Shown: positions 22,925-34,630, numbered from the stretch's first letter. The stretch is 64,000 nt of DNA from Camellia lanceoleosa (GCA_025200525.1 CM045758.1:65966598-66030597), one strand, 5' to 3'. Translations and numbers: made by a program. The notes: generated by a model from the sequence alone, not told the origin.

Positions 22925-25900
22925 ATGTCAAGACGTGGTAGTGGTAGGCGTGGCAAGCTTAAGCGACAGGAGGTGCCATTACCGAATGATATTCTGGCAC
23001 AAGAATAGGGAGTTGGTCAATCCAACGTGGCCGAGCCAGCAAGTTAGCAAGCCATAGGCGTTTGGGCCCGTGAAATGACTGGAGCTTTGCAGGAATCCAT
23101 GGACATTCTTAGGGCTGAGAGTCAAGTCTAGGCCTATGTTGTAGAGACAGGGCCGTTTTTTCTGAAGAGAGAGTTCTTCGAGTTGAATCTGGATGAGTTT
23201 TTGGGAGATCCAAAAGAGCCACTAAAGGCAGGTGAATGGCTTGAGAAGATGATAAAAATGTACGAGATGCTTCGCATTAAGGACGATGAGTTGACGGTGA
23301 CTTTGGCATCTTTCCACCTAAAGGGAGATGAGGTCAATGGTGGAAGTATGCATGAGGGTGCATTGAGGTGATTTGGGAGACCTTTGTCAATGCCTTCCAA
23401 GATAAGTTTTTGCCTCCTACTGGTAGGGAGAAATTAAGAGATTAATTCGTAAAACTCAAGCAGCTAAACACACCTGTAGCTGAGTTTGAGGTTATTTTTA
23501 CTAGCCTCTCTAGATTTGCACTTGAACTTATAGCGACAGAGGAATAGCGTTGCGTCGAGTTCGAGAAGATATTAAGGATCGAGCTCCTTTTCAAGGTGGT
23601 CAGGTCTATGATTAGGGATTACAATCGCCTTGTGAATGCAGCGTCTCACCTAAAGACCGTGATCCAATTTGACGAGGAGCGGATAAGGAGCTCTAGGCAG
23701 AGAAGTCAAGAAGTTCAAGAGGAAGTATGGGACAACAAACGGCAGAGGGGTTTCATCCCATAGCAGTCCCAGGCAACACAGTTCAGATCCACTTTTTCTA
23801 TACCGAGTTCTAGTTTAGGAGGAGGTAGTCAGGGTAGGATCACTTGTTTCAAGTATAGTCAGCTGGACTGTTATTCTTCAGTTTGCTCGCAGAGAGAAGG
23901 AGGGCAACAGTCTGTATCGTCTTTGGCTCTTTCTCAGAGTCAGAGTCAGGGCAGCCGCCTACCTATTATCAGTGTGAGCAGTCGAGGCACTTGAGGAGGT
24001 TTTGCTCTTAAGTGGATGGCATATCTAATGCGTCTGGTTCGAGACAGACACAGAGCCATCAACCTACCCATTCAGCGCAGGTCTCAAGGACCAATCATGG
24101 AGCCTCTTCGGCTCAATCCGTGTATCAGACCTATGCTCTAAGGGGTGAGCAGGTCGAGCAAAGACCCACAGAGCGTGTGTATGCTGTTACCACACCAAAT
24201 CAATTGCCAGCACCTTCCGTAGTGAGAGGTAACTTCTTGTTGTTCAATTCTATTGCCAATGTGTTGATTGATACTAGTGTATCTCATTCATTCATTTCGT
24301 TTGCATTCGCATCAGTTTTGGGGTTAGAAATGGCTCAGTTGGCGTCTCCACTTGGGGTAGAGTCACCAGTTGGGGGGTAAGGTTGTCTTGGACCGAGGAT
24401 GTCGCGGTTGTGAGATAGAGGTCGCCGGTCGCTGACTTTCTTTTGCTTTTGTATTGTTAGACATGACAAGTTTCTATGTCATCTTAGGCAAGGATTAGGG
24501 GTGTCCACGGTTCAGATTGAGACAGTTTGCGGTTTAGTTTGGACCCGTCTGCATCTATGCGGTTTGGGAAAAAGTCAACTCACAAACCATCCATCGCGTC
24601 TTGATGGATAGGGTTCTGATGGTTTCTTGATTGGACTCGAAATGTTCCAATTCTTGCAAATTAGTCTATACTTGTGTATATGCGCATCACATAGTAATGC
24701 TAGCCTAATAAACCGAAACAAGAGCATATAATGTAAATAAGATTCATATCATGATTAGTAGAAGCTGATCTTGGATCGGGCAAACAGGGGTGCTCAAATG
24801 TATTCATGACCTTCTCCTCTCGTACCTAAGTTCCCGAGCCAAGACAATCTTGGTGATGACGGACACGTGGCCTTTGACACGAGTCATGGGTTTCCTAAAT
24901 TTCTCCAAATAAAAATATTTAGGTGGCAACTCTGTATCTGGTAAAGCAGTCCATTTTTGGCAATTTGATTTAAAATCGATTTGCCAAAAGATTTGTCAGA
25001 TTTGGACTTTTTGGTATTTATCAATTTCACATTACACTTGTGAGATTAGATTGAGAACTGCGAGAGTCCGAACTATAGGGCTTATATTCGAACTTCCAAA
25101 AAGGGGGGCGCAAAAAAGTCGAGCTATAATGAGTTTAAGATTCAACTCCAAGAATTGCTAGATAAAAGCTTCATTCACCCTAGTACATTACCTTAGGGAG
25201 CACTAGCTCTCTTTACTAAGAAGAAGAATGGCACATTGTGATTGTGTATCGTTTACTGAAAGTTGAATCGGGTAACTGTTAAGAACAAGTACCTAATACC
25301 GCGTATAGATGATCTGTTTGACCAGTTGAAGGAGTCTCATTGTTTTTCTAAGATTGACTTGAGACCGGGTTATCACCAGTTGAAGGTAAAGAAGGAGGAT
25401 ATTTAGAAAACGACATCCCGTACGCGGTATGGCCACTATGAGTTCTTAGTAATGTATTTTGGGCTAACCAATGCACCGAATTCATTTATGGATTTGATGA
25501 ATCGAATCTTCCGTGAGTTCTTAAACCGTTTCGTGGTTGTCTTTGTTGACGATATCTTAATCTACTCACCATCCGATGAGGAACACTTGTGGGTTGTACT
25601 TGAGTTGCTTAGAGCACACTATTTATATAATAAGTTTGGAAAATGCGAGTTCTAGTTAAAAGAAGTTAAGTTCTTAGGCCATGTGATATCCGAGGAAGAG
25701 GTGACTGTACACTCTTCTAAGATAGAGGCAGTGCAAAGATTCAAAGTTTCTTGGGCTTAGCCAGGTATTACTGACGTTTTGTGAAAGACTTCTCTAGATT
25801 AGCCTCATCATTGACTAGATTGACGAGGAAGGAAATTAAATTTGTGTAGAGTAAGACTTGTGAAAAGTCATTTCAAAATCTTAAGGTTAGACTCACCATT

Positions 25901-27712
25901 GCTCCAGTATTGATTATTCCGGAGAGGGGTTTGGGTTATTCAGTTTATTGTGATGCATAAAAATTTGGAGGCATTACTTATATAGGGAGAGATTTGAAGT
26001 GCTTTCCGATCATAAGAGTTTGAAATATCTGTTTTCGCAGAAAGATTTGAATTTGAGATAGATGATGTGGATAGAGTTTATAGAGGATTATGATTTTGAG
26101 TTACACTATCATCCGGGGAAGGCCAATGTAGTGGCTGACTCCTTGAGTAGGAAATTCGTAAGCAGTGTAGCTAGTATTGCCATTCAGGAATGGAAGATAT
26201 TGGGCGCTATTGGCGAGTTTGACTTACATCTTGGCAAGTCCATTGAGTCAGCCATTTTGTTCACTATAGTTGCATAACCTATACTAGTGAGCTGAGTTGT
26301 AGAAGCACAGCGGGGTGATCACGAAGTAAAGGCTATCTGAGGAAAAATATCTAGTAGATATGTAGAGAAGGGCTTGAACGTGTATTCTAACTCTAGTGTG
26401 ATGTATTTAGACCGTCTTTTTGTGCCAAAATCTTGTAAGGAGGAGGTACTCCAAGGGTTCCACCATTCACGCCTTGTGGTACACTTGAAAGGCATAAAGA
26501 TATATCACGACCTTAGTCACCAGTTTTGGTAGAGGGAGATGAAGAGAGACGTAGCTTTGTTTGTTTCAAGATGTCTTACTTGTCAACAAGTAAAAGCCGA
26601 GCATCAACGACCAGCGGGTTTGTTGTAGCCCTTACTTATAGCCGAGTGGAAATAAGAGCATGTCACGATGGATTTTGTTGTAAGTCTTTTTAGGACTCAA
26701 CGGGGTAATAATGTCGTGTGGGTGATAGTCGACCGGTTAACTAAATCAACACATTTTGTACCTATGCGCACGAGTGACTCGGTAGATTATCTTGTTGGCC
26801 TTTATGTTAGGGACATAGTTTGACTTCATGGGCTCCCTATGACTATCGTTTTAGATAGAAATTCACGTTTTATGGCTTAGTTATGGTAGAGCCTGCAGAA
26901 TGCTTTGGGCACTAGATTGACGTTTAGCATCACCTATCATTCTTAGATTGATGGACAGTCCGAGCAAACCATTCAGATCTTAAAGGACATGCTTTGGGGT
27001 TGTGTTCTTGATTTTAAGGGATCGTGGAAAAGGCATTTACCTTTGGTGGAGTTTGCCTATAATAATAGTTTCCAGGCAAGTATTGGTATGGCATCATTTG
27101 AGGCCTTGTATGGCCAACCGTGTAGATCTCTAGTGTGTTAGGCCGAGGTGGGTGACGCACCTATGTTAGGTCTTGAATTAGTCTGGGAAATGACGGAGAA
27201 TGTCGTACTTATTCGTAAGAGGTTGGTTTCGGCTCAAAGTCTTTAGAAAAGCTATGCCGACCATAGGAGAAGACCAAGATCTTTTGATGTAGAAGATCAT
27301 GTATTCTTGAAAATATCACCAAGATGGGGTTTAATGAGATTTGAAAAGGGTGAGAAGTCGTCTCCTAGGTTTATTGGGCCTTTTGAGATTCTAGAGCAGA
27401 TTGGGGAGGTAGCTTATTGTTTGGCCTTGCCACCCTAACTTTCTAGGGTTCATAACGTGTTTCATATTTGTATGCTCCAGAAGTATGAGCCTGATCATTC
27501 ACACGTGTTGGATTGAACCGAGTTAAAGGTAAATGAAGATGCCTCGTACGAGAAGAGGCCAGTACGGGTTTAGATACTCAGGACTAAGTCTTGCGAGGCA
27601 AGACTGTTCCATTGGTTAAGGTGTTGTGGCGACACCATCGGATTGAGGAGGCTACTTGGGAGCATAAGGCAGAAGTCCATCAAAAGTATTCAGACGTATT
27701 TGTTAATGTTTG
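22925..27712 (+). pseudogene. Decayed gag-pol of a chromovirus (Ty3/gypsy, Del/Tekay-like)
   Basis: Domains appear in the normal gypsy order. Gag starts with ATG at 22,925 (MSRRGSGRRGK) and has a capsid-like block at 23,183-23,330 and a damaged zinc knuckle near 23,960 (one Cys lost). The protease remnant (VLIDTSVSHSFIS, active-site DTG altered) lies at 24,233-24,380. Foreign or rearranged sequence of about 600 bp (roughly 24,497-25,115) replaces the protease-RT linker. Reverse transcriptase ([16 protein letters not shown]) covers 25,116-25,680. RNase H is partly deleted, with its tail ([15 protein letters not shown]) at 26,107-26,151. Integrase has the HHCC zinc region at 26,460-26,600, and its DDE residues are partly visible at 26,668-26,960. 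A chromodomain-like tail (VLWRHHRIEEATWEHK) is near 27,620-27,670. Dozens of in-frame stops, many of CAG-to-TAG or CGA-to-TGA type, fit decay by deamination of methylated C. It cannot make protein. Confidence 0.92.
24497..25115. other. Rearranged or inserted block between protease and RT
   Basis: Gypsy homology stops after the VILGKD end of the protease and resumes at VE.YNEFKIQLQELL. The block starts TAGGGGTGTCCACGG, a common hAT-MITE-like terminus, and has a second GGGGTG word at 24,788. I could not define matching ends, so it may be a MITE plus a deletion of the linker. Confidence 0.5.
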
Positions 27713-27897
27713 AGACTTCTATTGAAAATCTTTTTCATGTTGTGAAATGAATGCATTGTAAATGTTTTGGAAAGTTAAATTCTAATATTTGGTGTTAAAA
27801 GACTCTATTTATCATTGTTACAAGTATGGATGATCAATGGTTTGGTCTAAATCTAGTGATTGTTGGTTTGATTTAAATTTCAAGGATGAATTTCCTT

Positions 27898-27906
27898 AAG
27901 GGGAGC
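27898..27906 (+). other. Polypurine tract of the chromovirus
   Basis: AAGGGGAGC sits just before the 3' LTR and is the expected plus-strand priming site. Confidence 0.75.
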
Positions 27907-28080
27907 ATATTATAACGATTCTGGCCTAGACCCGACCCATTTCTTGCTTTTGAATCCGAGAATCCATATCCTCAACTATTGTTCATCTGATTTTCATCTT
28001 GTTGCTAGTTGAGTTTGGTTGTTTTGGAGATATTGTTGCATTTGGAACAGGTTGGGGGTTAATTTCCCCAAAGAGTTGTT

Positions 28081-28289
28081 GTCTAGATTTTTGTTTGTTC
28101 GCTTGAGCGGTCTTTTACAGTCTGCAAAACTTCTGGAAATGGAGTATCTTCGCTCAACTGATATTTCTTGTGCTCGAGCAGTCTTTTGTAGGTCTGAGTT
28201 TCTAGGAGGGAGTCGAGCCATGTTTTTGGTTGCTCAAGCGGTGTCATTTTTTATGTCTGATGCTCAAGCAATGTTTTGGTCGCTTGAGC
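28081..28289. repeat. Palindrome-pair cluster in 3' LTR U3
   Basis: Sites at 28,101 (GCTTGAGC, with a weak partner at 28,081), 28,152/28,172 (GCTCAACT; GCTCGAGC) and 28,262/28,282 (GCTCAAGC; GCTTGAGC) are offset by 20 bp. A further pair (TCGAGC near 28,213 / GCTCAAGC 28,232) is offset by 21 bp centre to centre. The cluster ends just before a TATA-like GTGTATATCAG. Confidence 0.78.
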
Positions 28290-29237
28290 GGTCTACGTGT
28301 ATATCAGTTCAAGAAAAGAGTTTACTGAATCACTTTTCACTCACTCTCTCTCTCTCTCTCTCTCTAGTTCTTGCATTCAAGCCCCAAATACTCCAAATCT
28401 ATTCACCCTAGTCCTTTAGAGAAAAAGTTAGAGCACGTCGAGAGCATTAATCTAATCAGAGAGGATATCATTTTCGGCTCCGCCTAACTTCAACCCTTGC
28501 TCTCTCTTGTCTTATATTCTTGAGGTAGGGATTTCTTCAACCTTTGGTATGATGTTTACATTAGTTATTTGTTCATTGAAAGAATCTAGTGATTTGGGGA
28601 TTTTGGGTTAAACCTAGGGTTTGATTTTGAAATGTAAAAGAGGGATTTCCAAATAGGTTCTTGAGGAAGGTAGTGGGGATTTGTTTTTGGTTAGGATATG
28701 TTAAAATGGTGGATTTCTTTACTTAAAATTGATTTTGAAAGTAAATGGGGTTTTCTTTTAAAATCATTGATATTTGGTTTGTGAAAGAAAATGGAAAATG
28801 ATGTTAGGTTTTGAAAAAACAGAATGAATGTGTATGTTGATGATGATGGTGGAGTTAAATATGTAACATCACTCCTATTTTGAAAATGATGAGATTATAT
28901 CTTTTGTTGGAAATTATATGTTGAATAGAAATATCTGTTTTGAGCTATCGATGGAAGATAGCTTTGATTGTTGTAGAAATTGCATAAGGATTAAGTGAAT
29001 TGAAACTAATTACTCATACAACTCGGATTAAGCATTATTTCATACTTAAATATTGAAAATGTATTGTTTTGAGAAAAATGAGTGAATATTTTGGTGAATC
29101 TCGTTAGGGGGTTTGGTTGTGGTTATTATGTTGGCTTGTGTGTCTTTGGTGAAAGTCTAGAAACTAGCGCGGTTAGGTGCTGATCCTTCCAGTTAGTACT
29201 GGTAAAATGGCTTTAGTAGTGCTTGTATAGTCTATTG

Positions 29238-30164
29238 TAGGGGTGAGTAGCGGATATACCGATCTGCCAAAACCGACCGAACCGAACCGATCCGCCGCAT
29301 TTTGGACGGATGCGTGATGACGAACGGACGGTTGCGGATTGATTTTCTCCAATCCGCCAATTTGGCGGACGGATGGCGAATTTGAGATTTCTTTGGCCAC
29401 AACCGAACCGCCAAACCGCCAAATCGCGAGCACCCCTAGTAATTTATAAGACTTTGTATTTTCAATTTGTTTAAATATTATGTTTGTGTTTTCAATTGAA
29501 AAAGAGTTTAAATATTCTGTTGAAAAAAAGGTTTTCAACTTGAATATATTTTTTGAATTGAAAAAAATAAACGTATTATTTATCTATATTTTTTGGTTTT
29601 TAAATCTAGCTCTAAAAATAATAAATAGAAAATATGATATATGCTAGTTGGTTTTTGTTTTAAAAAACATATGTAGATATAACAATACAGAGACATACAA
29701 TCTCTACTACTACTCTGTTTATGGTTTTGGTGGTTTGAATTGTTATTATATTTTAAGAATCACATATTGTAATACTTTATGTGGATGAATCATACTGTGA
29801 TTGTAATATGTAGATGAGACATGCAGTGATCGTTATATTCTAAAGTTTCAAACTTTCTTTCTTTGGATAAGGCACACAGTGTTTGTAATACTTTTTTAAG
29901 TCATTGACTGTAATACTTTCTTTTTCTTTTTCTTTTTTTTTTCTTTTTCTTTTGAGGAAGTGCACAAGTTGAATTATGTTAAAAATTTATAAAATTTTAA
30001 AAAGCCAAACCGATTCACATCCATCCGCCAAACTGTCAATCCGCTCAATCCACATCCGCCAGATTGGCGGACGGAGGCGGATTGATTTTCTTCAATCTGC
30101 CAATCTAGCAGACGGATGGCGGATTGGAGGTTTCGTGGCCGCAACCGACCCGCGCCCACCCATA
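29238..30164. mobile_element. Non-autonomous hAT-like element, 927 bp, with 8-bp target duplication
   Basis: GTCTATTG is duplicated at 29,230-29,237 and 30,165-30,172. The left end is TAGGGGTGAG and the right end, read inward, is TATGGGTGGG. An 8-bp duplication with short TIRs is the hAT signature. Two direct repeats of about 150 bp (around 29,330-29,430 and 30,070-30,160), rich in words like GGCGGACGGATGGCGGA, lie near the two ends with an AT-rich filler between. The left 201 bp (29,238-29,438) is itself bounded by TAGGGGTG...CACCCCTA. The insertion is missing from the 5' LTR and from the second copy of this locus (near 57,711-57,728), which keep the empty site. Confidence 0.88.
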
Positions 30165-30783
30165 GTCTATTGGCAGACACATACCTAGAGATTCCTAGTG
30201 TTTTGTATCCACTACCATGTTTTTTGATATAAAAGGTTATTTTCATAAATTTATATGTAATCTGGCATTGTATTATTTTGAGATTGAATAGTGAAATGTT
30301 TGACAAATGGCATGCATATACATTCACCTTATGACTTTGTTAAGATTCATATCTTGTGTAAAAGTATCTCTACTAGGTTTTAGGTCACCCTATGTGAAAA
30401 ACAACTTTCAGGTGCAGATGATATCCCTCCACCAAAGACATAGTTTGGTTGGACTTAAAGCCAAAGGTTTCATTTTGATGTAATTATTTTTATACAAGCC
30501 TTATGTTGTAATTGTATTGAGTTGAACTTATTTTGATATACCCAAACATTGACTTGGAAAGATATAGCTATTAGGGCATATAATTACTTGATTTTACATT
30601 TATTTGAATTCATGTATCCATGACATATATTATAAATTCAGGATCTAAGATTTATGAATGTGTACACGCATATGTCATCTTTCGTATGATCAAAGCTTAT
30701 AAATGGAATAATAAATATGATATTATTGATCAATTCTATGGATATTAAGATGTGAGTTATTGTTATTATTTCAAGGTATTACA

Positions 30784-31255
30784 GAAATGAAAAATCTTAC
30801 ATTTCAAGTCATTCCAAATCAAAACTCTACAATTTGAAATTATACATTTGTTTAAAATTTACTATGGAGTTTTTGTACTCATTTTGTAATGTTTGAAAAA
30901 ATCTCACATTTCAAGCTATTCCAAATCAAAACCCCATAATTTGAAATTACATATTTTTCCAAAGCTTATAAGGGGTTTGTGTAATCAAAACCCCACAATG
31001 TAAAATTATACATTTGCCTAAAGCCCCCGAGGGGTTTTTGTAATCAAAACCCCACAATTTGAAATATTATATTTTCCCAAAGCTTGCTAAGGGGTTTTGT
31101 AATCTTTTGAAATGTTTGAAAAATTCTACATTTTAAGTCATTCCAAATCCAAATCTCACAGTTTGAAATTATACATTTGCTCAAAGTTTACTAAGAAATT
31201 TTTGTACCCTTTTTAAAATATTTGAAGAATCCAATATTTCAAACATTCCAAATAA
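30784..31255. repeat. Minisatellite, right part
   Basis: Continuation of the array at 19,139-19,302. Repeated phrases are CATTTCAAG..ATTCCAAATC, TTTGAAATTA.ACATTT and AAAG.TTAC/GGGGTTTTTGTA, in full (~106-115 bp) and shorter (~60 bp) units. The first unit begins GAAATGAAAAATC right after the LTR, continuing the interrupted word TTTAGAATGTTTGAAAAATC seen at 19,193-19,207. Confidence 0.8.
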
Positions 31256-32278
31256 AAAAGATTCCCATATCAGGTTGTGCATCTTACCTTTTTCTCACAA
31301 AAGAAAAAAAAAGGAAACATAATGAAAATAAGGGTATAATATAACAATAAACCTAATCTTCAAAGAATATATTAAATCCAACTTTCTAAAATCAATGAGA
31401 CTAATTGGTCTATAAGAAAAACTTTAGTACTAAATGGATCACCACTCCTCAAAATAGGATTTATAGGTAAATTTTCCTGATTAGCATTTTTTGTTTTATT
31501 TTGTTTAAATTTTTTAGATCTCACCCTTCTTCTCTTGCAAGTATCAAATTCTTATAAATTAATGTTTGAAAAATTGTCAGTGATAAATGATTAACAATGA
31601 TAAATTTATCACTAATAAGAATTATTGTGTGAATGATAGTGTGAGAATGAGTAACGAAGTGAGATCTCTCTCCTTCTCAAATCATATTTGTCATTTATAA
31701 TATTTTTTACAATTTTAACACTGACAAATTTATCACTGAGAAAAACTACTAGTAAGGTCTTTCATTTTTCTCTTCATCTATCTTTGCTACTTCTCTCCCT
31801 CCCCTCCATTTTTTTGTCACCACTAGGTCTAAAAAGATGTTGATGGTAGTGACATGGTAGAGATGAACATTATTTTTTTTTTTCAAAAAATAACTTAAAA
31901 AATGTTGCTAGAAACTATCACCTGAGATCGATGGTGGTTGTCGGAGGTGGTTAACGGAGGTCACGCGGCCGCTGGAGGTCGAGCGACTGCCGAAGGTAGT
32001 TGCTAGTGATGATGTCATGAACTGGTCATGTGGATCAAAACACACATCCCTATCAAAGCAAGCATTCAACATAAGAACACATTGAGCTACTCAGAGCAAC
32101 ACATACATACATCATTGAAACCATTTGCAGAAACTACTAATAATCCTTTTTTTTGGGAAGCCAAACAGTTTTTGACACCAACATAATGCATATTACAATC
32201 TACTTACCAATTAAAATATAAAATAAAATAAAAATTCAGTGATAAATTTATGTTCCTCGTTATAAATTACAACTCAAG
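31256..32278. other. Intergenic, AT-rich, no gene seen
   Basis: Contains a small palindromic area (TGATAAATTTATCA types near 31,585-31,610 and 31,720-31,740) and otherwise nothing recognisable. Confidence 0.5.
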
Positions 32279-32480
32279 CTAACTACATCGCCTAAACAGA
32301 GGCCAGATGCTTTCAACCCAATGCAGGAAGGGCTTCCCATGAGAAGCTCCAAAAGAAGTAGAAGTGAGCATCTGCAGAGTGACAATAAACATGAGGTTCA
32401 AGTTGCTCACTGTAGACACTAGCTGTGCAAAATCACTGCAGAGGTTCTTGAAGCTATCAATCAACTTTGTATAAAGTAAC
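32279..32480 (-). CDS. Unidentified possible terminal exon, ~66 codons
   Basis: On the minus strand a good acceptor (TTCAG at 32,481-32,485) is followed by an open stretch of 67 codons including the stop (32,279-32,281). It reads LLYTKLIDSFKNLCSD... and ends HWVESIWPLFRRCS. Composition and length look protein-like, but I recognise no family and no upstream exon is evident in the next 1.5 kb. In copy B (59,898-60,100) it has small indels that break the frame. It could be the last exon of a longer or non-coding transcript, or chance. Low confidence. Confidence 0.25.
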
Positions 32481-32481
32481 C

Positions 32482-33670
32482 TGAACAGATATAAACGCTT
32501 GAATCAGATTAAAGTGGTTATGCATTCAAAATACTGAACTATGAAAATATTTAAAATGAGTACCACCAATTTTGGCTGTCAATTCATCCAATGGTATAAG
32601 AGTTTTTGTAAAACTCCAAAGCTAAGAAGCCAGGAGTGGACATCGACCCGATGCCCCACTAAACCTGCCCATGTTTTATAGAGCTTGGGATTATGGTTTA
32701 GGCCATAGGGACGGGGTTGGACAAAATTTTCAAGCCTGATTATATTGTGTGCCGGGATTGGGAAGAGTGCTTCAAGCCGCCCCACCCTGCCTACAACCTA
32801 TATATTACTAATCATGTAAAAGAACTGGCTATCAAATTTGAACTACTAACCTTGAATAAGTTAAAAAGGCACCCTAATCATTAAACTAACTATATTTTTT
32901 ATTTTAAAATATGAAAAAAAAAAATTATATTAGACAATATCTAGGCCATATCGCTGGGCTTTAATTTTTTTAATTTTGTTCTTGGATGGGCTTGACAATG
33001 AAGCATATAGACCCAATCCCAGGCAGGACTAGGGAAACTACTTCAACTGTTGCCATGTAGTATGGGCCTAGCCTGAGCCTAGCCCAAACCGGCCCATGTC
33101 CACCCTAAAAAAGCTACTCGTTTATGACTAGGAGTTCCCCATCGGTCCAGAACTAGAAGTCAAAAATTAATTACACTTCCAATGCAACAACAGTCAAACT
33201 CAAAGCTTAAGTCCATAAACAACACCTTTCTGGAGGCTCAAGTTCTTAATTTTACTAATAATTTAACTTTCACAAGTTTATCATATTTCTCAGACATAAA
33301 TCTCTTAACTTGTTATAACTTATAACTGTTGTTTCAGCAGGGCATAGGTTACTCAACCGTGATACATGACAAACATTAGCCCATCAAAGGCACAATTCAA
33401 GGCTGGACTCATATCAGTAAAGCTTATTACTATTACAAACTAGAACAATTGGCACAGATGCAGTAAAAAAATATACCTACATCCCACTCTCAAAATATAT
33501 TTCATATTTGACAATGGCATCAATATAGCATCATCAAAGGACATAGCTCCTCACAAATATAAGAGGGAAACATGAGGGTAACATGACATGTAGCAATAGT
33601 TGAAAGGAAGTAAACAAATCAAGGATATATTGCATAATTAGAGCCTAATTTGGAAATTCTATAATATACA
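32482..33670. other. Intergenic, no gene seen
   Basis: 32,630-32,790 and 32,940-33,110 contain related, inverted phrases (CCTGCCCATG / CCAATCCCAGGCAGG, GGCCTAG...CCGGCCCATGTCCACCC) that look like the two ends of a degenerate MITE of about 480 bp around 32,630-33,110. No coding signal. Confidence 0.45.
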
Positions 33671-33675
33671 TCCTA

Positions 33676-34066
33676 TGAAGTACGGACACCTCTCCAGAAG
33701 TGACATACAGATGTCCAACACAGACACGCTGGGACAAGTTGAGGACAGACTAGGACACGTTAAGGACTCACTGGGGACACTTGAAGAAACATTGGGGACA
33801 AGTTGAGGACCATCTTTTTCAAAAAAAGAAATATATATATATATTTACTAAAATAGAAAATCTAATGTTGATAAGTTTGATAAAATTAAATATTTCACAC
33901 AAAATAAATTTTAAATATTTAAAAATATGAAATATAATAAATTTATATAATTATATGTTTCACACGTGTGCCCAACATGTTGTGTCCTACATTTTTTGAA
34001 AATTTGCGTATCCGTGTCGTGTCACGTGTCCGTATTCATGTTTCTTAGTACACCTCAAAAAAGGTG
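33676..34066. mobile_element. MITE of a GGACAC-rich family
   Basis: The ends are inverted versions of AAGnACGGACAC (left ATGAAGTACGGACACC; right GTGTCCGTATTCATGTTTCT). Inside, the word GGACA recurs at short spacing. A related element lies in SMC2 intron 18 (39,480-39,866), and copy B repeats it at about 61,277-61,660. Confidence 0.6.
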
Positions 34067-34099
34067 CATCATATGTCCAATTATGACCTTTGTGTTTTT

Positions 34100-34620
34100 A
34101 ACTATGAAACACGGATACGGATACTAGTACTAGTACAATACGAGTACGTCGATACGGTAAAATCCAAAAAAAGTAGGGTACAGGCTTGTAAAAAAATATT
34201 TATTTTTAATTTTGAATAATGTAAAAATTAATTAAATGGTTTAATTTGTTAAGACCCAACCTATAATTAACATTTAATACCAAAAGTAAATGTATAAATC
34301 AAAATTAAATGTCAATATATTAAATAACTTACAAACCATAGTTTAATTTTAAAATCATGCTAAGCATAAAACTATAAAATAAAATAAAATAAATTTAGTG
34401 AAAGGAGTTTTATCTCTATAATAAAAGAAAATATTATTTCAACTGAGGTACGGTACGACTTGGGTACATACTAGGTGTGTCTGAGTACGCCAAAAATTAA
34501 AAAGAAAAAATTTGGGTACGTGTTTCGTGTACCCGATACGTATGCAAAAGTATCATACGAGGTATCATACGCCGGTAAGTATCCAATACGAATACAACAT
34601 GTTTTTCAAAGTACTCAAGC
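34100..34620. mobile_element. MITE-like AT-rich element with GATACGGTA/GTACG ends
   Basis: Words such as ACGGATACGGATAC and CGAGTACG at 34,110-34,165 have inverted counterparts at 34,510-34,600 (GGGTACGTG, GATACGTATGC), with AT-rich filler between. Exact ends are not resolved. Confidence 0.45.
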
Positions 34621-34630
34621 TTCATAGGTT

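Larger units (their letters stand above)
27911..30783 (+). mobile_element. 3' LTR of the chromovirus (carries a hAT-like insertion)
   Basis: It begins TATAACGATTCTGG after the polypurine tract and ends GGTATTACA. Its partner is the 5' LTR at 19,303-22,523. It is free of the nested solo LTR but interrupted by the 927-bp element at 29,238-30,164. A CT microsatellite sits in the leader (28,342-28,364). Confidence 0.9.
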
